Below are positions 1-8,718 of a stretch of DNA of 64,000 bases, piece by piece (the first letter of the stretch is position 1; every line of letters begins with the position of its first letter). Below the pieces are notes generated by a model, which worked only from the letters and a program-made list of their open reading frames with translations, ran no database searches and was not told where the DNA came from. Location of the stretch: positions 30,077 through 94,076 of the forward strand of contig JADCGR010000051.1 in NCBI GenBank assembly GCA_020248905.1. Direction: 5' to 3'. Position numbers and translations under genes: made by a program. The stretch is from Curvibacter sp. (GTDB lineage Bacteria; Pseudomonadota; Gammaproteobacteria; Burkholderiales; Burkholderiaceae_C).

Positions 1-1
1 G

Positions 2-409
2 GCGGCTTTCGCTGGCGCGGTGGGCGCGGCCATGGCGGTGCGCTGGACCTACATCGACCCCCACACGGTCTTTAACCCCTTCATCGGCTTCCAGACCGTG
101 CTCATCACGCTTATAGGCGGTGTGCTCACGCTTTGGGGCCCGCTGATCGCGGCCATCATCTTCAGCGTGCTGGCCGAGTCTCTGCGCCTGCAGTTCCCGC
201 AGATTTATCTCATGTCGCTGGGTCTGCTGCTCATCCTGTGTGTGCTGTACCTGCCGGGCGGCCTGGCCTCGTTGCGCTGGGCCACGCTCAAGGGCTGGTG
301 GTCTGACACGCGCGACTGGGCCAAGGATCTCAAGCGCGAGCTGTCCGGCGAGAAGGAGCGCGAGAAGCAGCGCATCAAGCGCCGAGAGAAGGAGAGCTAC
401 TTTGTCTGA
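2..409 (+). CDS. livM: Branched-chain amino acid-type ABC transporter permease LivM, C-terminal part (5' end outside window)
   Basis: This is the C-terminal end of an inner-membrane LivM-type permease; the reading frame is already open at base 2, so the start lies upstream of the window. It carries two very hydrophobic segments (around LITLIGGVLTLWGPLIAAII and the stretch ending LLLILCVLYL) followed by the usual LPGGLASL turn and a charged cytoplasmic tail rich in Lys/Arg/Glu. That layout is typical of the end of LivM. The stop overlaps the start of the next gene by 8 bases, so the two are translated together. The family imports branched-chain amino acids or, in Burkholderiales, often aromatic acids; the substrate cannot be read from this fragment. 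Confidence 0.9.
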   Translation, partial: AAFAGAVGAAMAVRWTYIDPHTVFNPFIGFQTVLITLIGGVLTLWGPLIAAIIFSVLAESLRLQFPQIYLMSLGLLLILCVLYLPGGLASLRWATLKGWWSDTRDWAKDLKRELSGEKEREKQRIKRREKESYFV

Positions 410-1205
410 GCCTGTCCAAACCTACCTGCTGGAGGCGCACAACGTCACGGTGCGTTTCGGCGGCCTGATTGCGGTGGACGCTGTGAGCGCCAGCTTCGCG
501 CCGGGCGAGCTGGTCGGCATCATCGGACCCAACGGTGCGGGCAAGACCACCTTCTTCAACGCCATCTCGGGCGTGCAGATGCCGACCTCCGGTCGCCTGG
601 TCTGCCTGGGGCACAACCTCACGGGGCGCGGCCCGCATCGTTTTGCCGCCAAAGGCGTTGCGCGCACCTTCCAGACGCCGCGCGTGTTTGCGGACATGCC
701 GGTGACTGCGAACATCGATTTCGGGCTGAAGTTCGCTGGTAAGCGCCGCCGTGAGTACATCTTCTGGGGCGACGAGAAGAACGTGCCGTGGGCGCTGCGC
801 GACGCGCGCAGCATCCTGCAGCTCATTGGTCTGACGGCACAGGCTGAATTGCCCGCCGCGGCCATCACTCCCTCGCAGCAGCGCCTGCTGGAGATCGGCA
901 TGGCGCTGGCCACGCGTCCGAAGCTGCTATTGCTCGACGAAGTGGCCGCCGGCCTGACCGAGTCCGAGATTGAGGAGATGGCGCGCCTGATCGGCCGCCT
1001 GCGCGACGAGCTGGACCTGACCGTGATCTGGATCGAGCATGCTGTGACGACGCTGCTGCGCCATGTGGAGCGCGTCATCGTGCTGCACCAGGGCCGCAAG
1101 ATCGCCGACGACACGCCGCAGAACGTGGTGCGCAACCCCGTGGTGATCGAGGCCTACCTCGGTGACGAGATGGCCGAACCCGATGCAGAGGAGGTGGTCG
1201 CATGA
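402..1205 (+). CDS. livG: ABC transporter ATP-binding protein LivG
   Basis: Cytoplasmic ATPase subunit of the Liv-type importer, 267 residues. I chose the TTG at 402 because it sits 6-12 bases after GGAGAG, overlaps the livM stop and gives the normal N-terminus (SEPVQTYLLEAHNVTVRFGG). The Walker A is GPNGAGKTTF near residue 44. The LivG-specific insert (TFQTPRVFADMPVTANI) follows. Two positions are unusual: the signature region reads ITPSQQRLLEI rather than the common LSYGQQRRLEI, and the Walker B/D-loop is LLLLDEVAAGLT with Val where Pro is usual. The catalytic Glu and the switch His (IEHAV) are present, so it is probably active. It ends in an ATGA overlap with livF. Confidence 0.93.
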   Translation: MSEPVQTYLLEAHNVTVRFGGLIAVDAVSASFAPGELVGIIGPNGAGKTTFFNAISGVQMPTSGRLVCLGHNLTGRGPHRFAAKGVARTFQTPRVFADMPVTANIDFGLKFAGKRRREYIFWGDEKNVPWALRDARSILQLIGLTAQAELPAAAITPSQQRLLEIGMALATRPKLLLLDEVAAGLTESEIEEMARLIGRLRDELDLTVIWIEHAVTTLLRHVERVIVLHQGRKIADDTPQNVVRNPVVIEAYLGDEMAEPDAEEVVA

Positions 1206-2008
1206 TGTGGTACCGCGATGCCCCTTTCGTGCTCGGGGACAAGCGGCGCGCGCATCTGCAGGTGCGGGGTTTGAGCGCCGGCTACGGCGATTTCCTGGTG
1301 CTGCGTGACCTGCGCTTTGAGGTCAAGCCGGGCCTGACAGTGATCCTTGGCGCCAATGGCGCGGGCAAGACCACTTTGCTCAAGTCGCTCATGGGCCTGA
1401 TTCCGCGCCAGGGCCTGGTGCTGCTCGACGGCGAGGATCTGCCGGAAAAGACCCACGAGATCGTCAAGGGCGGCGTGACCCTGGTGGCTGAGGGCCGCCA
1501 GCTCTTCCCGCAGATGACGGTGCTGGAGAACCTGGAGCTCGGTGGATGGCTGGTGAGCAAGGCCGAACGCGGGCGCCGCATCGAGCGGGTCCTGGCCGAT
1601 TTTCCCAAGCTGCGCGAGCGCGCCAGCCAGCTCGCCGGCACCATGAGCGGTGGCGAGCAGCAGATGGTGGCCGTGGCGCGCGCCATGATGAGCCAGCCGC
1701 GCCTGCTCATGCTCGACGAACCTTCGCTGGGCCTGGCGCCGCGCATGGTCGACGAGTTGCTGGCGATCGCGCGCCGCATTGCCGATGCCGGAACCACCGT
1801 GCTTATGGTGGAGCAGAACGTCAAGAAGGCGCTAGCCGTGGCCGACCGCGGTTATGTGCTTGATCGAGGCGCTCTGGTGGCCAGCGGGCCGGCGCGGCTG
1901 CTGGCGCGCTCCAACGTAGTACGCGAGGCCTACCTTGGCGCTGACGCAGCCGACAAGACCACGGCTGCAGATGCCGTGCAGCGCCGCAAAAAGACCGTCC
2001 CTGTTTGA
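1202..2008 (+). CDS. livF: ABC transporter ATP-binding protein LivF
   Basis: Second cytoplasmic ATPase of the importer, 268 residues, started from the ATG that overlaps the livG stop. Motifs: Walker A GANGAGKTTLLKS (about residues 51-63), Q-loop region VAEGRQLFPQMTV, signature MSGGEQQMVAVARAMM, Walker B LLMLDEPSLGLAP, switch-region MVEQNV. These are the standard LivF landmarks. It has an atypical N-terminal leader of about 20 residues before the first beta strand and a charged C-terminal tail ending RRKKTVPV, both slightly longer than in E. coli LivF (237 aa). The next gene begins 26 bases downstream, so the aldehyde dehydrogenase is probably in the same operon. Confidence 0.94.
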   Translation: MMWYRDAPFVLGDKRRAHLQVRGLSAGYGDFLVLRDLRFEVKPGLTVILGANGAGKTTLLKSLMGLIPRQGLVLLDGEDLPEKTHEIVKGGVTLVAEGRQLFPQMTVLENLELGGWLVSKAERGRRIERVLADFPKLRERASQLAGTMSGGEQQMVAVARAMMSQPRLLMLDEPSLGLAPRMVDELLAIARRIADAGTTVLMVEQNVKKALAVADRGYVLDRGALVASGPARLLARSNVVREAYLGADAADKTTAADAVQRRKKTVPV

Positions 2009-2034
2009 AGATCATCTGTCTGAAGGAGTTTCGT

Positions 2035-3489
2035 ATGTCTGACATGTCCATGCTCATCAACGGGCTCAAGGTGACGGCCGAGCGCGGCGCCACCTTCGAG
2101 CGCCGCAATCCTCTGGATGGCACCATTGCGTCGCGCGCGCCCGCGGCATCGCCGGCTGACGCGGTGATGGCTGTGGAGGCAGCGGCCGAGGCCTTCAAGA
2201 CCTGGAGCCAGACCGGCCCCGGCGAGCGCCGCGCTTTGCTGCTCAAGGCAGCCGACGCGCTGGAGGCCAAGACGCCGCAGTTCATTGAGGCGGTGGCGGC
2301 CGAGACCGGCGCCGCTGGCAGCTGGGCGGGCTTCAATGTGTTCCTTGCCGCGGGGATGATTCGTGAGGCTGCGGCGCTGACCACCCAGGTGTGCGGCGAA
2401 GTGATTCCCTCGGACATACCCGGTTCTCTCGCAATGTCGGTGCGCCAGCCCGCCGGCGTGGTGCTGGGTATTGCGCCGTGGAACGCGCCCGTCATCCTGG
2501 GTACGCGCGCCATCTGTGTGCCCCTGGCCTGTGGCAACACCGTGGTGATGAAGGGCTCGGAAAACTGCCCGCGCACTCACCAGCTCATCATTGAGGCCTT
2601 CCAGGACGCCGGTTTTCCGCCGGGGGTCGTCAACTACATCACCAACGCCCCGGCTGACGCTGGCGCTGTGGTCGAGGCCATGGTCGCGCACTCCGCAGTG
2701 CGTCGCGTGAACTTCACCGGCTCCACGCGCGTGGGCCGCCTCATCGCCATGACTTGCGCCAAGTACCTCAAGCCCGTGGTGCTGGAACTCGGTGGCAAGG
2801 CGCCGATGGTGGTGCTGGATGATGCGGACATTGACGACGCCGTCAACGGCGCGGCATTTGGCGCCTTCGCCAACAGCGGCCAGATCTGCATGAGTACCGA
2901 GCGCATCATCGTGGACCATAAGATCGCCGACGCCTTCGTCAAGAAGTTCGCCGACAAGGCCAAGGCGCTGCCGCTGGGCGACCCACGCAAGCCCGAGCCG
3001 GTGGTGCTGGGCTCGGTCATCGGCATGAGCACGGTGGAGCATTGCAACGCGCTGATTGACGATGCGCTGGCCAAGGGCGCCAAGCTGGTTTGCGGCGAGA
3101 AGGCCACCACCACGTTGATGCCCGCGACCATTCTGGATCACGTTACGCCCGCGATGAAGATCTACCACGAGGAGACGTTCGGCCCGGTCAAGTGCATCGT
3201 GCGGGTGAATGGCGTCGAGGAGGCCGTGGCCTGCGCGAACGACAACGAGTACGGCCTGTCGGCAGCGGTTTTCGGCGGGGACATTGCGCGCGCCTTCAAT
3301 GTGGCGCGTCGGATCGACTCCGGTATTTGCCATGTGAACGGCCCCACGGTGCACGACGAGGCGCAGATGCCCTTCGGTGGCGTCAAAGGCTCGGGCCTGG
3401 GTCGCTTCGGCGGCAAGGCCGGTATCCATGAGTTCACGGAGCTGCGCTGGGTGACCCTTCAGACGACGCCGCGCCACTACCCCTTCTGA
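2035..3489 (+). CDS. NAD(P)-dependent aldehyde dehydrogenase (vanillin/salicylaldehyde dehydrogenase-like)
   Basis: 484-residue aldehyde dehydrogenase superfamily enzyme that oxidises an aldehyde to the acid. The ATG at 2035 is preceded by AAGGAG at 2022-2027. Visible landmarks: the APWNAPVILGTRA cofactor segment, NFTGSTRVG (Rossmann turn), the general base in VLELGGKAP, and the nucleophilic Cys in NSGQICMSTERI. The C-terminus has the HEETFGPV and PFGGVKGSGLGRFGG signatures. The ICMSTERI sequence and overall pattern are most like aromatic aldehyde dehydrogenases (Vdh, salicylaldehyde dehydrogenase). Together with the Liv-type importer just upstream, this suggests uptake and oxidation of an aromatic compound; that link is an inference. 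Confidence 0.9.
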   Translation: MSDMSMLINGLKVTAERGATFERRNPLDGTIASRAPAASPADAVMAVEAAAEAFKTWSQTGPGERRALLLKAADALEAKTPQFIEAVAAETGAAGSWAGFNVFLAAGMIREAAALTTQVCGEVIPSDIPGSLAMSVRQPAGVVLGIAPWNAPVILGTRAICVPLACGNTVVMKGSENCPRTHQLIIEAFQDAGFPPGVVNYITNAPADAGAVVEAMVAHSAVRRVNFTGSTRVGRLIAMTCAKYLKPVVLELGGKAPMVVLDDADIDDAVNGAAFGAFANSGQICMSTERIIVDHKIADAFVKKFADKAKALPLGDPRKPEPVVLGSVIGMSTVEHCNALIDDALAKGAKLVCGEKATTTLMPATILDHVTPAMKIYHEETFGPVKCIVRVNGVEEAVACANDNEYGLSAAVFGGDIARAFNVARRIDSGICHVNGPTVHDEAQMPFGGVKGSGLGRFGGKAGIHEFTELRWVTLQTTPRHYPF

Positions 3490-3501
3490 GCGAGCCCGGC
3501 T

Positions 3502-3765
3502 TCACGGCTGGGGCGGCGCGGTTTCTTTTTCGAGCCGCGTCAGATAGAGCAGGGCGTACGCGGTGCGGTCGCTACACATGGTGGGTGAGGGCGTCAGGCT
3601 GCGACAGACCGCAGGCCTCTGGGGCCGGCCAAAGAGCAGGCACAGGCCGGCGGCGTCGAGTTGCACACAGCGTACCCCTGCGGGCTTGCCCTGGGGCATA
3701 CCGGGAATGGGGCTCGAGATGGACGGGGCGATGCAGCAGGCCGCGCAGCCCGGGCGGCAGTCCAT
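3502..3765 (-). CDS. YkgJ-type cysteine cluster protein
   Basis: Small 87-residue protein with an N-terminal cysteine motif (MDCRPGCAACC) and further Cys in GVRCVQL, GLCLLF and AVCRSL. This is the arrangement of the YkgJ/UPF0153 family of putative zinc- or iron-chelating proteins, whose function is not firmly known. It lies 9 bases downstream of gdhA on the same strand and is probably co-transcribed with it. It is convergent with the aldehyde dehydrogenase, with only 12 bases between the stops. Confidence 0.8.
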   Translation of the reverse strand: MDCRPGCAACCIAPSISSPIPGMPQGKPAGVRCVQLDAAGLCLLFGRPQRPAVCRSLTPSPTMCSDRTAYALLYLTRLEKETAPPQP

Positions 3766-3774
3766 GGCCGCAGC

Positions 3775-5070
3775 TCAAGGGTAGAGCCCGCGCATCTCGC
3801 GCGCGTGCAGGATGCGTTTGCACGCCACGATGAAGGTGGCCGTACGCAGCGAGACGCGGTTCTCCCGCGCGACCTGCCAGATGCCGGCAAAGGCCTCTTT
3901 CATGATGCGCACCAGCCGGGCGTTGATCTCGTCCTCACTCCAGAAATAGCTGGAGAAATCCTGCACCCATTCGAAGTAACTCACGGTGACGCCGCCGGCG
4001 TTGGCGATGACATCGGGCACCACCACGATGTTGCGTGCTTCGAGAATGTCGTCAGCCTGCGGGGTGGTGGGGCCGTTGGCGCCCTCGATCACCATGCGCG
4101 CGGTGATGAGCCCGGCATTGGCGCTTGTGATCTGCCCTTCGAGCGCGGCGGGTATCAGGATGTCGCAGGGCACCTGCCAGAAGGCGTCGCAGGCCATTGC
4201 TTCGGCGGCTGCGAAGCCTGTCACGCTTGCGTTGAGGCGCACGTGTTCACTCAGGGCGGACAAGTCCAGCCCCGCTTCGCGGTAGACCGTGCCGGTGTGG
4301 TCCTGTACGGCGACGACGCGGGCGCCTGCCTCGGCAAACAGTCGCGCTGAGACGCTGCCGACATTGCCGAAGCCCTGCACGGCCACCCGCGCGCCTTCGA
4401 TCTTCAGGCCGATCTGTTGTGCCGCTTCCGCGCCCACGGTGTATACGCCGCGCCCCGTGGCCTCGCGCCGTCCGAGGGAGCCACCCAGCGCCAGGGGCTT
4501 GCCCGTGACGACGCCGGTGGCAGTTTCGCCGACGTTCATGGAGTAGGTGTCCATCATCCAGGCCATGATCTGTTCGTTCGTATTGACGTCCGGCGCCGGG
4601 ATGTCCTTGCTGGGGCCGATGATGATGCCGATCTCGCTGGTATAGCGTCGCGTGAGCCGTTCGAGCTCGGCGAGGGACAGGCTCTTGGGGTTCACGCGGA
4701 TGCCGCCTTTGGCGCCGCCATAGGGCACGTTAACCGCCGCATTCTTTACCGACATCCAGGCCGACAGCGCCATGACTTCCGAAAGCGTTACGTCCTGATG
4801 AAATCGTACGCCACCCTTGCCCGGTCCGCGCGAGGTGTTGTGCTGGACCCGGTAGCCCTCGAAGTGTGCGACGGTGCCGTTGTCCAACTGGATGGGAACG
4901 TCGACGATCAGTGATCGCTTGGGTCGCTTGAGTGTTTCCACCCAGCGTGCCAGCGAGCCGAGGTAGGGCGTGACCCGATCCACCTGTTGCAGGTAGGTGC
5001 CCCACGGGCCCAGTTGGTCGGCCTGGAGGTAGGAGGGCAGATCGTGGTTGCTGTTTGCGACATGAGCCAT
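3775..5070 (-). CDS. gdhA: Glutamate dehydrogenase (Glu/Leu/Phe/Val dehydrogenase family)
   Basis: 431-residue cytoplasmic enzyme that interconverts glutamate and 2-oxoglutarate plus ammonia. The N-terminal substrate domain contains [11 protein letters not shown] and the active-site segment [13 protein letters not shown] with the catalytic Lys. [14 protein letters not shown] follows, then a Rossmann domain with [11 protein letters not shown]. The length and sequence fit the roughly 430-residue hexameric catabolic or dual-cofactor type rather than the 450-residue NADP type. The ATG is preceded by AAAGGATC. It is transcribed divergently from mnmG across a 257-base gap. With glnK-amtB later in the window it belongs to nitrogen metabolism. 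Confidence 0.95.
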   Translation of the reverse strand: MAHVANSNHDLPSYLQADQLGPWGTYLQQVDRVTPYLGSLARWVETLKRPKRSLIVDVPIQLDNGTVAHFEGYRVQHNTSRGPGKGGVRFHQDVTLSEVMALSAWMSVKNAAVNVPYGGAKGGIRVNPKSLSLAELERLTRRYTSEIGIIIGPSKDIPAPDVNTNEQIMAWMMDTYSMNVGETATGVVTGKPLALGGSLGRREATGRGVYTVGAEAAQQIGLKIEGARVAVQGFGNVGSVSARLFAEAGARVVAVQDHTGTVYREAGLDLSALSEHVRLNASVTGFAAAEAMACDAFWQVPCDILIPAALEGQITSANAGLITARMVIEGANGPTTPQADDILEARNIVVVPDVIANAGGVTVSYFEWVQDFSSYFWSEDEINARLVRIMKEAFAGIWQVARENRVSLRTATFIVACKRILHAREMRGLYP

Positions 5071-5327
5071 GGGGCGGATCCTTTGTGGTGGGCAGCGGCG
5101 AGCTTAGGGCGATGCCGGAATCCCGTCCAAAGCCCTTTTCGTCTGCCTTGATGCGTTTATTGCATATCGATGCCGCGTCAGAGGTCGTGGCCGGGTCTGC
5201 GGCGCAAGTAGCTGCACACAAAATGGGCAGCCCCGCTAAAATTGCGGCTGCGCGTTTGAAGCGGGCATGCGCCCTCTTTCCAGCCCCGACGCGCGCTTCG
5301 CATGCGATCACCAGGATCCCTCTTTTC

Positions 5328-7304
5328 ATGCTCTACCCACAAGAATTTGATGTGATCGTCGTTGGCGGCGGCCATGCCGGTACGGAAGCCGCATTGGCGG
5401 CTGCCCGCATGGGCGCGCGCACTCTGCTGCTTACGCACAACATTGAGACTCTGGGCCAGATGAGCTGCAACCCGTCGATTGGCGGCATCGGCAAGGGGCA
5501 CCTGGTGAAAGAGGTGGATGCGCTGGGTGGCGCCATGGCGATCGCGACCGACGAGGGCGGCATCCAGTTCCGCATCCTCAACAACTCCAAGGGCCCGGCC
5601 GTGCGTGCCACCCGCGCCCAGGCTGATCGCATTCTTTACAAGGCGGCCATCCGGCGACGCCTGGAGAACCAGCCCCATCTCTGGCTGTTGCAGCAGGCTG
5701 TGGATGATCTGATGGTGGAGGGCGACGGTGACGGGGCGAGGGTGGTTGGCGCCGTGACCCAGGTGGGCATCCGCATTCGCAGCCGCACCGTGGTGCTGAC
5801 GGCGGGCACCTTCCTGGACGGCAAGATCCACGTGGGCCTGAACAATTACTCTGCCGGCCGTGCGGGCGATCCGCCGGCCGTTAGCCTGTCGGCCCGTCTG
5901 AAGGAGCTCAAGTTGCCGCAGGGCCGCCTCAAGACCGGCACACCGCCGCGCATTGACGGACGCAGCATCGATTTTTCGAAGTGCACCGAGCAGCCGGGCG
6001 ACGGCATGCCCGGCGGGCTGAACGAGGGTGCGGTGCCGGTGTTCAGCTTCATGGGCAGTGCCGCCATGCACCCGCAGCAGATGGCCTGCTGGATCACGCA
6101 TACGAACGAGCGCACTCACGAGATCATCCGCGCCGGTTTTCACCGCAGCCCCATGTTCACGGGCAGGATCGAAGGCGTGGGCCCGCGCTACTGCCCCAGC
6201 GTGGAGGACAAGATCAACCGCTTTGCCGACAAGGACAGCCACCAGATCTTCCTGGAGCCAGAGGGCCTGACGACGCACGAGTACTACCCCAACGGCATCT
6301 CGACTAGCCTGCCATTTGACATCCAGTACGCGCTGGTGCGGAGCATGAAGGGGCTGGAGAACGCCCACATCCTGCGGCCCGGCTACGCCATCGAGTACGA
6401 CTACTTCGACCCGCGCTCGCTCAAGGGCAGCTTTGAGACCAAACAGATCAGCGGCCTGTTCTTCGCCGGCCAGATCAACGGCACCACTGGTTATGAAGAG
6501 GCGGCGGCCCAGGGCCTGTTCGCCGGTATTAACGCCGCGCTGCGGTGTCGCGGCGAAGGACCATGGCAGCCGCGCCGCGACGAGGCCTATCTGGGCGTGC
6601 TGGTCGACGACCTCACCACCCAGGGCGTGACCGAGCCCTACCGCATGTTCACCAGCCGGGCTGAGTTCCGCCTGCAGCTGCGCGAGGACAACGCCGACCT
6701 GCGCTTGACGGAGACTGGCCGAAAACTGGGCCTGGTGGACGACGCGCGCTGGGACGTCTTCTGCCGCAAGCACGATGCTGTGGCAGTCGAGACCGAGCGC
6801 CTCAAGGCGACCTGGGTGAACCCCCGCATCCTGTCGGCGGCGGAGGCCGAGCGGGTGCTAGGCACCACGATCGAGCGCGAGTACTGCCTGTTCGATTTGC
6901 TGCGCCGTCCCGATGTGAGCTATGCCGGCCTGATGTCACTGGAAGGTGGCAAATACGCCAGCCCTAATGTTTCACGTGAAACCCTGGGTGCGCTGGCCGT
7001 TAGCGTGGTGGAGCAGATCGAGATCGTGGCCAAGTATTCGGGCTATATCGACCGCCAAAAGGACGAGGTCGAACGCGCCGCGCACTACGAAAACCTCAAG
7101 CTCCCGGCCGATCTGGACTACATGGCTGTGACGGCCCTGTCCATCGAAGCCCGGCAGAAGCTCCAGAAGCATCGGCCCGAAACCCTGGGCCAGGCTTCGC
7201 GCATCTCGGGCATCACCCCGGCGAGCATCTCGCTGTTGCTGATTCACTTGAAAAAGGGCGGCTTGCGCGGTTTCGCCAAGGGCGAAGAGACTGCGGCGGC
7301 ATGA
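5328..7304 (+). CDS. mnmG: tRNA uridine-5-carboxymethylaminomethyl modification enzyme MnmG (GidA)
   Basis: FAD enzyme that, with MnmE, makes the cmnm5 modification at U34 of several tRNAs. 658 residues from the ATG at 5328; upstream in-frame codons give no family-like sequence, so the longer frame was rejected. Landmarks: the FAD-binding [12 protein letters not shown] at residues 11-22, [20 protein letters not shown], the signature [12 protein letters not shown], and [18 protein letters not shown] parS site lies inside the gene at 6968-6983 without disturbing the frame (it encodes NVSRET). The stop overlaps the rsmG start (ATGA), giving the classic gidA-gidB pair beside parAB. Confidence 0.97.
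   Translation: MLYPQEFDVIVVGGGHAGTEAALAAARMGARTLLLTHNIETLGQMSCNPSIGGIGKGHLVKEVDALGGAMAIATDEGGIQFRILNNSKGPAVRATRAQADRILYKAAIRRRLENQPHLWLLQQAVDDLMVEGDGDGARVVGAVTQVGIRIRSRTVVLTAGTFLDGKIHVGLNNYSAGRAGDPPAVSLSARLKELKLPQGRLKTGTPPRIDGRSIDFSKCTEQPGDGMPGGLNEGAVPVFSFMGSAAMHPQQMACWITHTNERTHEIIRAGFHRSPMFTGRIEGVGPRYCPSVEDKINRFADKDSHQIFLEPEGLTTHEYYPNGISTSLPFDIQYALVRSMKGLENAHILRPGYAIEYDYFDPRSLKGSFETKQISGLFFAGQINGTTGYEEAAAQGLFAGINAALRCRGEGPWQPRRDEAYLGVLVDDLTTQGVTEPYRMFTSRAEFRLQLREDNADLRLTETGRKLGLVDDARWDVFCRKHDAVAVETERLKATWVNPRILSAAEAERVLGTTIEREYCLFDLLRRPDVSYAGLMSLEGGKYASPNVSRETLGALAVSVVEQIEIVAKYSGYIDRQKDEVERAAHYENLKLPADLDYMAVTALSIEARQKLQKHRPETLGQASRISGITPASISLLLIHLKKGGLRGFAKGEETAAA
6968..6983. promoter_or_regulatory. 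parS: parS site 1 (ParB-binding centromere), inside mnmG
   Basis: The 16 bases TGTTTCACGTGAAACC match the bacterial parS consensus TGTTNCACGTGAAACA at 15 of 16 positions, with an intact CACGTG core. It lies within the mnmG reading frame, about 3.1 kb before parB. Confidence 0.9.
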
Positions 7305-8137
7305 CGGCTGCGTTGCTTGAGGCCCTGAGATCTGGGGCGGCCGAGCTTGAGCTGCGGCTGTCGGATGCCCAGATCGGCCAGCTGCTGGACTACCTGGCGC
7401 TGATCCAGAAGTGGAACAAGGTCTACAACCTCACGGCCTTACGTGACCCGGCCGAGATGCTGACCCACCATCTGCTCGACAGTCTGGCCGTCATTGGCCC
7501 GCTGCGCCGGCAACTCCGGGGCCACCAGCCGGCGGACGGGCTGGGCTTGCGTTTGCTGGATGTGGGCTCCGGCGCCGGACTGCCCGGTGTGGTCATTGCC
7601 ATCTGCTGCCCGGACGTGGCGGTGAGCTGCGTGGACACCGTGGCTAAAAAGGTAAGCTTCATCCAGCAGGCCGCCATCAGCCTGAAGCTGCCCAATCTCA
7701 AGGGTCTGCATGCTCGGGTGGAAAACTTGGACGATCACTACGACGTGGTCTGCTCCCGGGCCTTCGCTTCCCTCGCCGACTTCACCGCATGGTCTCGTTC
7801 GGCCCTGGCGCCAGCGGGGGTCTGGCTGGCGATGAAAGCGAAGCACCCTACGGATGAGCTGGCGGCATTGCCGGCGGGGGTGGAGGTGTTTCACGTGGAA
7901 CAGCTTTCTGTTCCGGGTCTGGACGCACAGAGATGTCTGGTCTGGCTTCGGGCTTCTTCTCGCCAAGTGCCGCAGGTAAAACCATCGCCCCAACGAAACG
8001 TTCCACGTGAAACAAAACCAAGGCCGAAACCCAGGAGTTCCTGCCTTACACTGCACCCCCTGTTCCCGAAGAATTCCCCATGTTTGGCGTTGCCGATTAC
8101 GGTGCGTTTGTCGTCACCATCATCATCTTTTTGCTGA
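7301..8137 (+). CDS. rsmG: 16S rRNA (guanine527-N7)-methyltransferase RsmG (GidB) with a long C-terminal tail
   Basis: SAM-dependent methyltransferase for G527 of 16S rRNA. The start ATG overlaps the mnmG stop. The RsmG core is clear: [24 protein letters not shown], the SAM motif [13 protein letters not shown] near residue 85, KKVSFIQQA and [12 protein letters not shown]. The core ends around residue 217 at [10 protein letters not shown], close to the usual 205-220 residues of the family. The frame then stays open for about 60 Pro/Arg/Ser-rich residues that do not look like RsmG. This tail runs across parS site 3 and overlaps the start of the LysE gene by 58 bases. It is either a real extension or, more likely, read-through after loss of the original stop. 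Confidence 0.93.
   Translation: MTAALLEALRSGAAELELRLSDAQIGQLLDYLALIQKWNKVYNLTALRDPAEMLTHHLLDSLAVIGPLRRQLRGHQPADGLGLRLLDVGSGAGLPGVVIAICCPDVAVSCVDTVAKKVSFIQQAAISLKLPNLKGLHARVENLDDHYDVVCSRAFASLADFTAWSRSALAPAGVWLAMKAKHPTDELAALPAGVEVFHVEQLSVPGLDAQRCLVWLRASSRQVPQVKPSPQRNVPRETKPRPKPRSSCLTLHPLFPKNSPCLALPITVRLSSPSSSFC
7887..7902. promoter_or_regulatory. parS: parS site 2 (ParB-binding centromere), inside rsmG
   Basis: TGTTTCACGTGGAACA; read on the minus strand this is TGTTCCACGTGAAACA, an exact match to the consensus TGTTNCACGTGAAACA. It lies in the rsmG frame and encodes FHVEQ. Confidence 0.93.
7999..8014. promoter_or_regulatory. parS: parS site 3 (ParB-binding centromere), in the rsmG tail
   Basis: CGTTCCACGTGAAACA, 15 of 16 matches to the parS consensus. 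It is 112 bases from site 2 and 66 bases before the LysE start, in DNA that encodes only the unusual RsmG tail. Confidence 0.9.
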
Positions 8138-8694
8138 TACCCGGGCCTGGCAATCTGGCGCTGATCACCTCCACGAGCAAGGGAGGAGTGCGCGGTGGAC
8201 TGGCTGCGACTCTTGGGGTCATACTTGGCGACCAGGTTCTGATGTGGGCCGCCGTCGCGGGTGTGGCGGCATTGCTCATCGCCTATCCGACGGCTTTCAA
8301 TCTGCTGCAGTGGGGCGGCGCGGCATACCTCGCCTGGTTGGGTGTGCAGATGCTGCTGGCCAAGCCGGGCCAGGCGCCCGTGCTCCACATCAAGACCGGC
8401 CACTACCTGAAGCAGGCCATGGTGATCACCCTGCTCAACCCCAAGGCCATCATGTTCTACCTGGCCTTCTTCCCGCTGTTTGTCGACCCGGCCACGCACC
8501 AGGGCCTGTGGACCTTCGGTTTCATGGCCCTGACCATCGCGTTTCTGACCTTTCTTTACGGTTTAGGCCTGACCCTCCTCACCCATTTTTTGGCGGACCG
8601 TCTGCGTACCCAGCCGATGATCGGCCGCGTGCTGGAGAAACTTGCTGGCCTGTGCCTGATTGGCTTCGGCTTGCGTCTAGCTTTCACGCGCTAA
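8080..8694 (+). CDS. LysE/RhtB-family amino acid exporter
   Basis: 204-residue inner-membrane protein with about six hydrophobic segments. The N-terminal [17 protein letters not shown] segment is the LysE/RhtB signature, and LLNPKAIMFYLAFFPLFV is the conserved mid-protein motif of the family. Members export amino acids such as homoserine, threonine or lysine; the substrate is not predictable here. The start overlaps the end of the extended rsmG frame by 58 bases. It sits between rsmG and parA, where many relatives of this chromosome type also carry a LysE-like gene, and is probably in the same transcript. Confidence 0.88.
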   Translation: MFGVADYGAFVVTIIIFLLIPGPGNLALITSTSKGGVRGGLAATLGVILGDQVLMWAAVAGVAALLIAYPTAFNLLQWGGAAYLAWLGVQMLLAKPGQAPVLHIKTGHYLKQAMVITLLNPKAIMFYLAFFPLFVDPATHQGLWTFGFMALTIAFLTFLYGLGLTLLTHFLADRLRTQPMIGRVLEKLAGLCLIGFGLRLAFTR

Positions 8695-8718
8695 TACACA
8701 TCAACAAGGGACGAGCTG

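Noticed and set aside
5071..5327. Possible replication origin between gdhA and mnmG, given the parAB neighbourhood
   Set aside because: No cluster of TTATCCACA-like DnaA boxes or AT-rich repeats is visible; the gap looks like an ordinary divergent promoter region.
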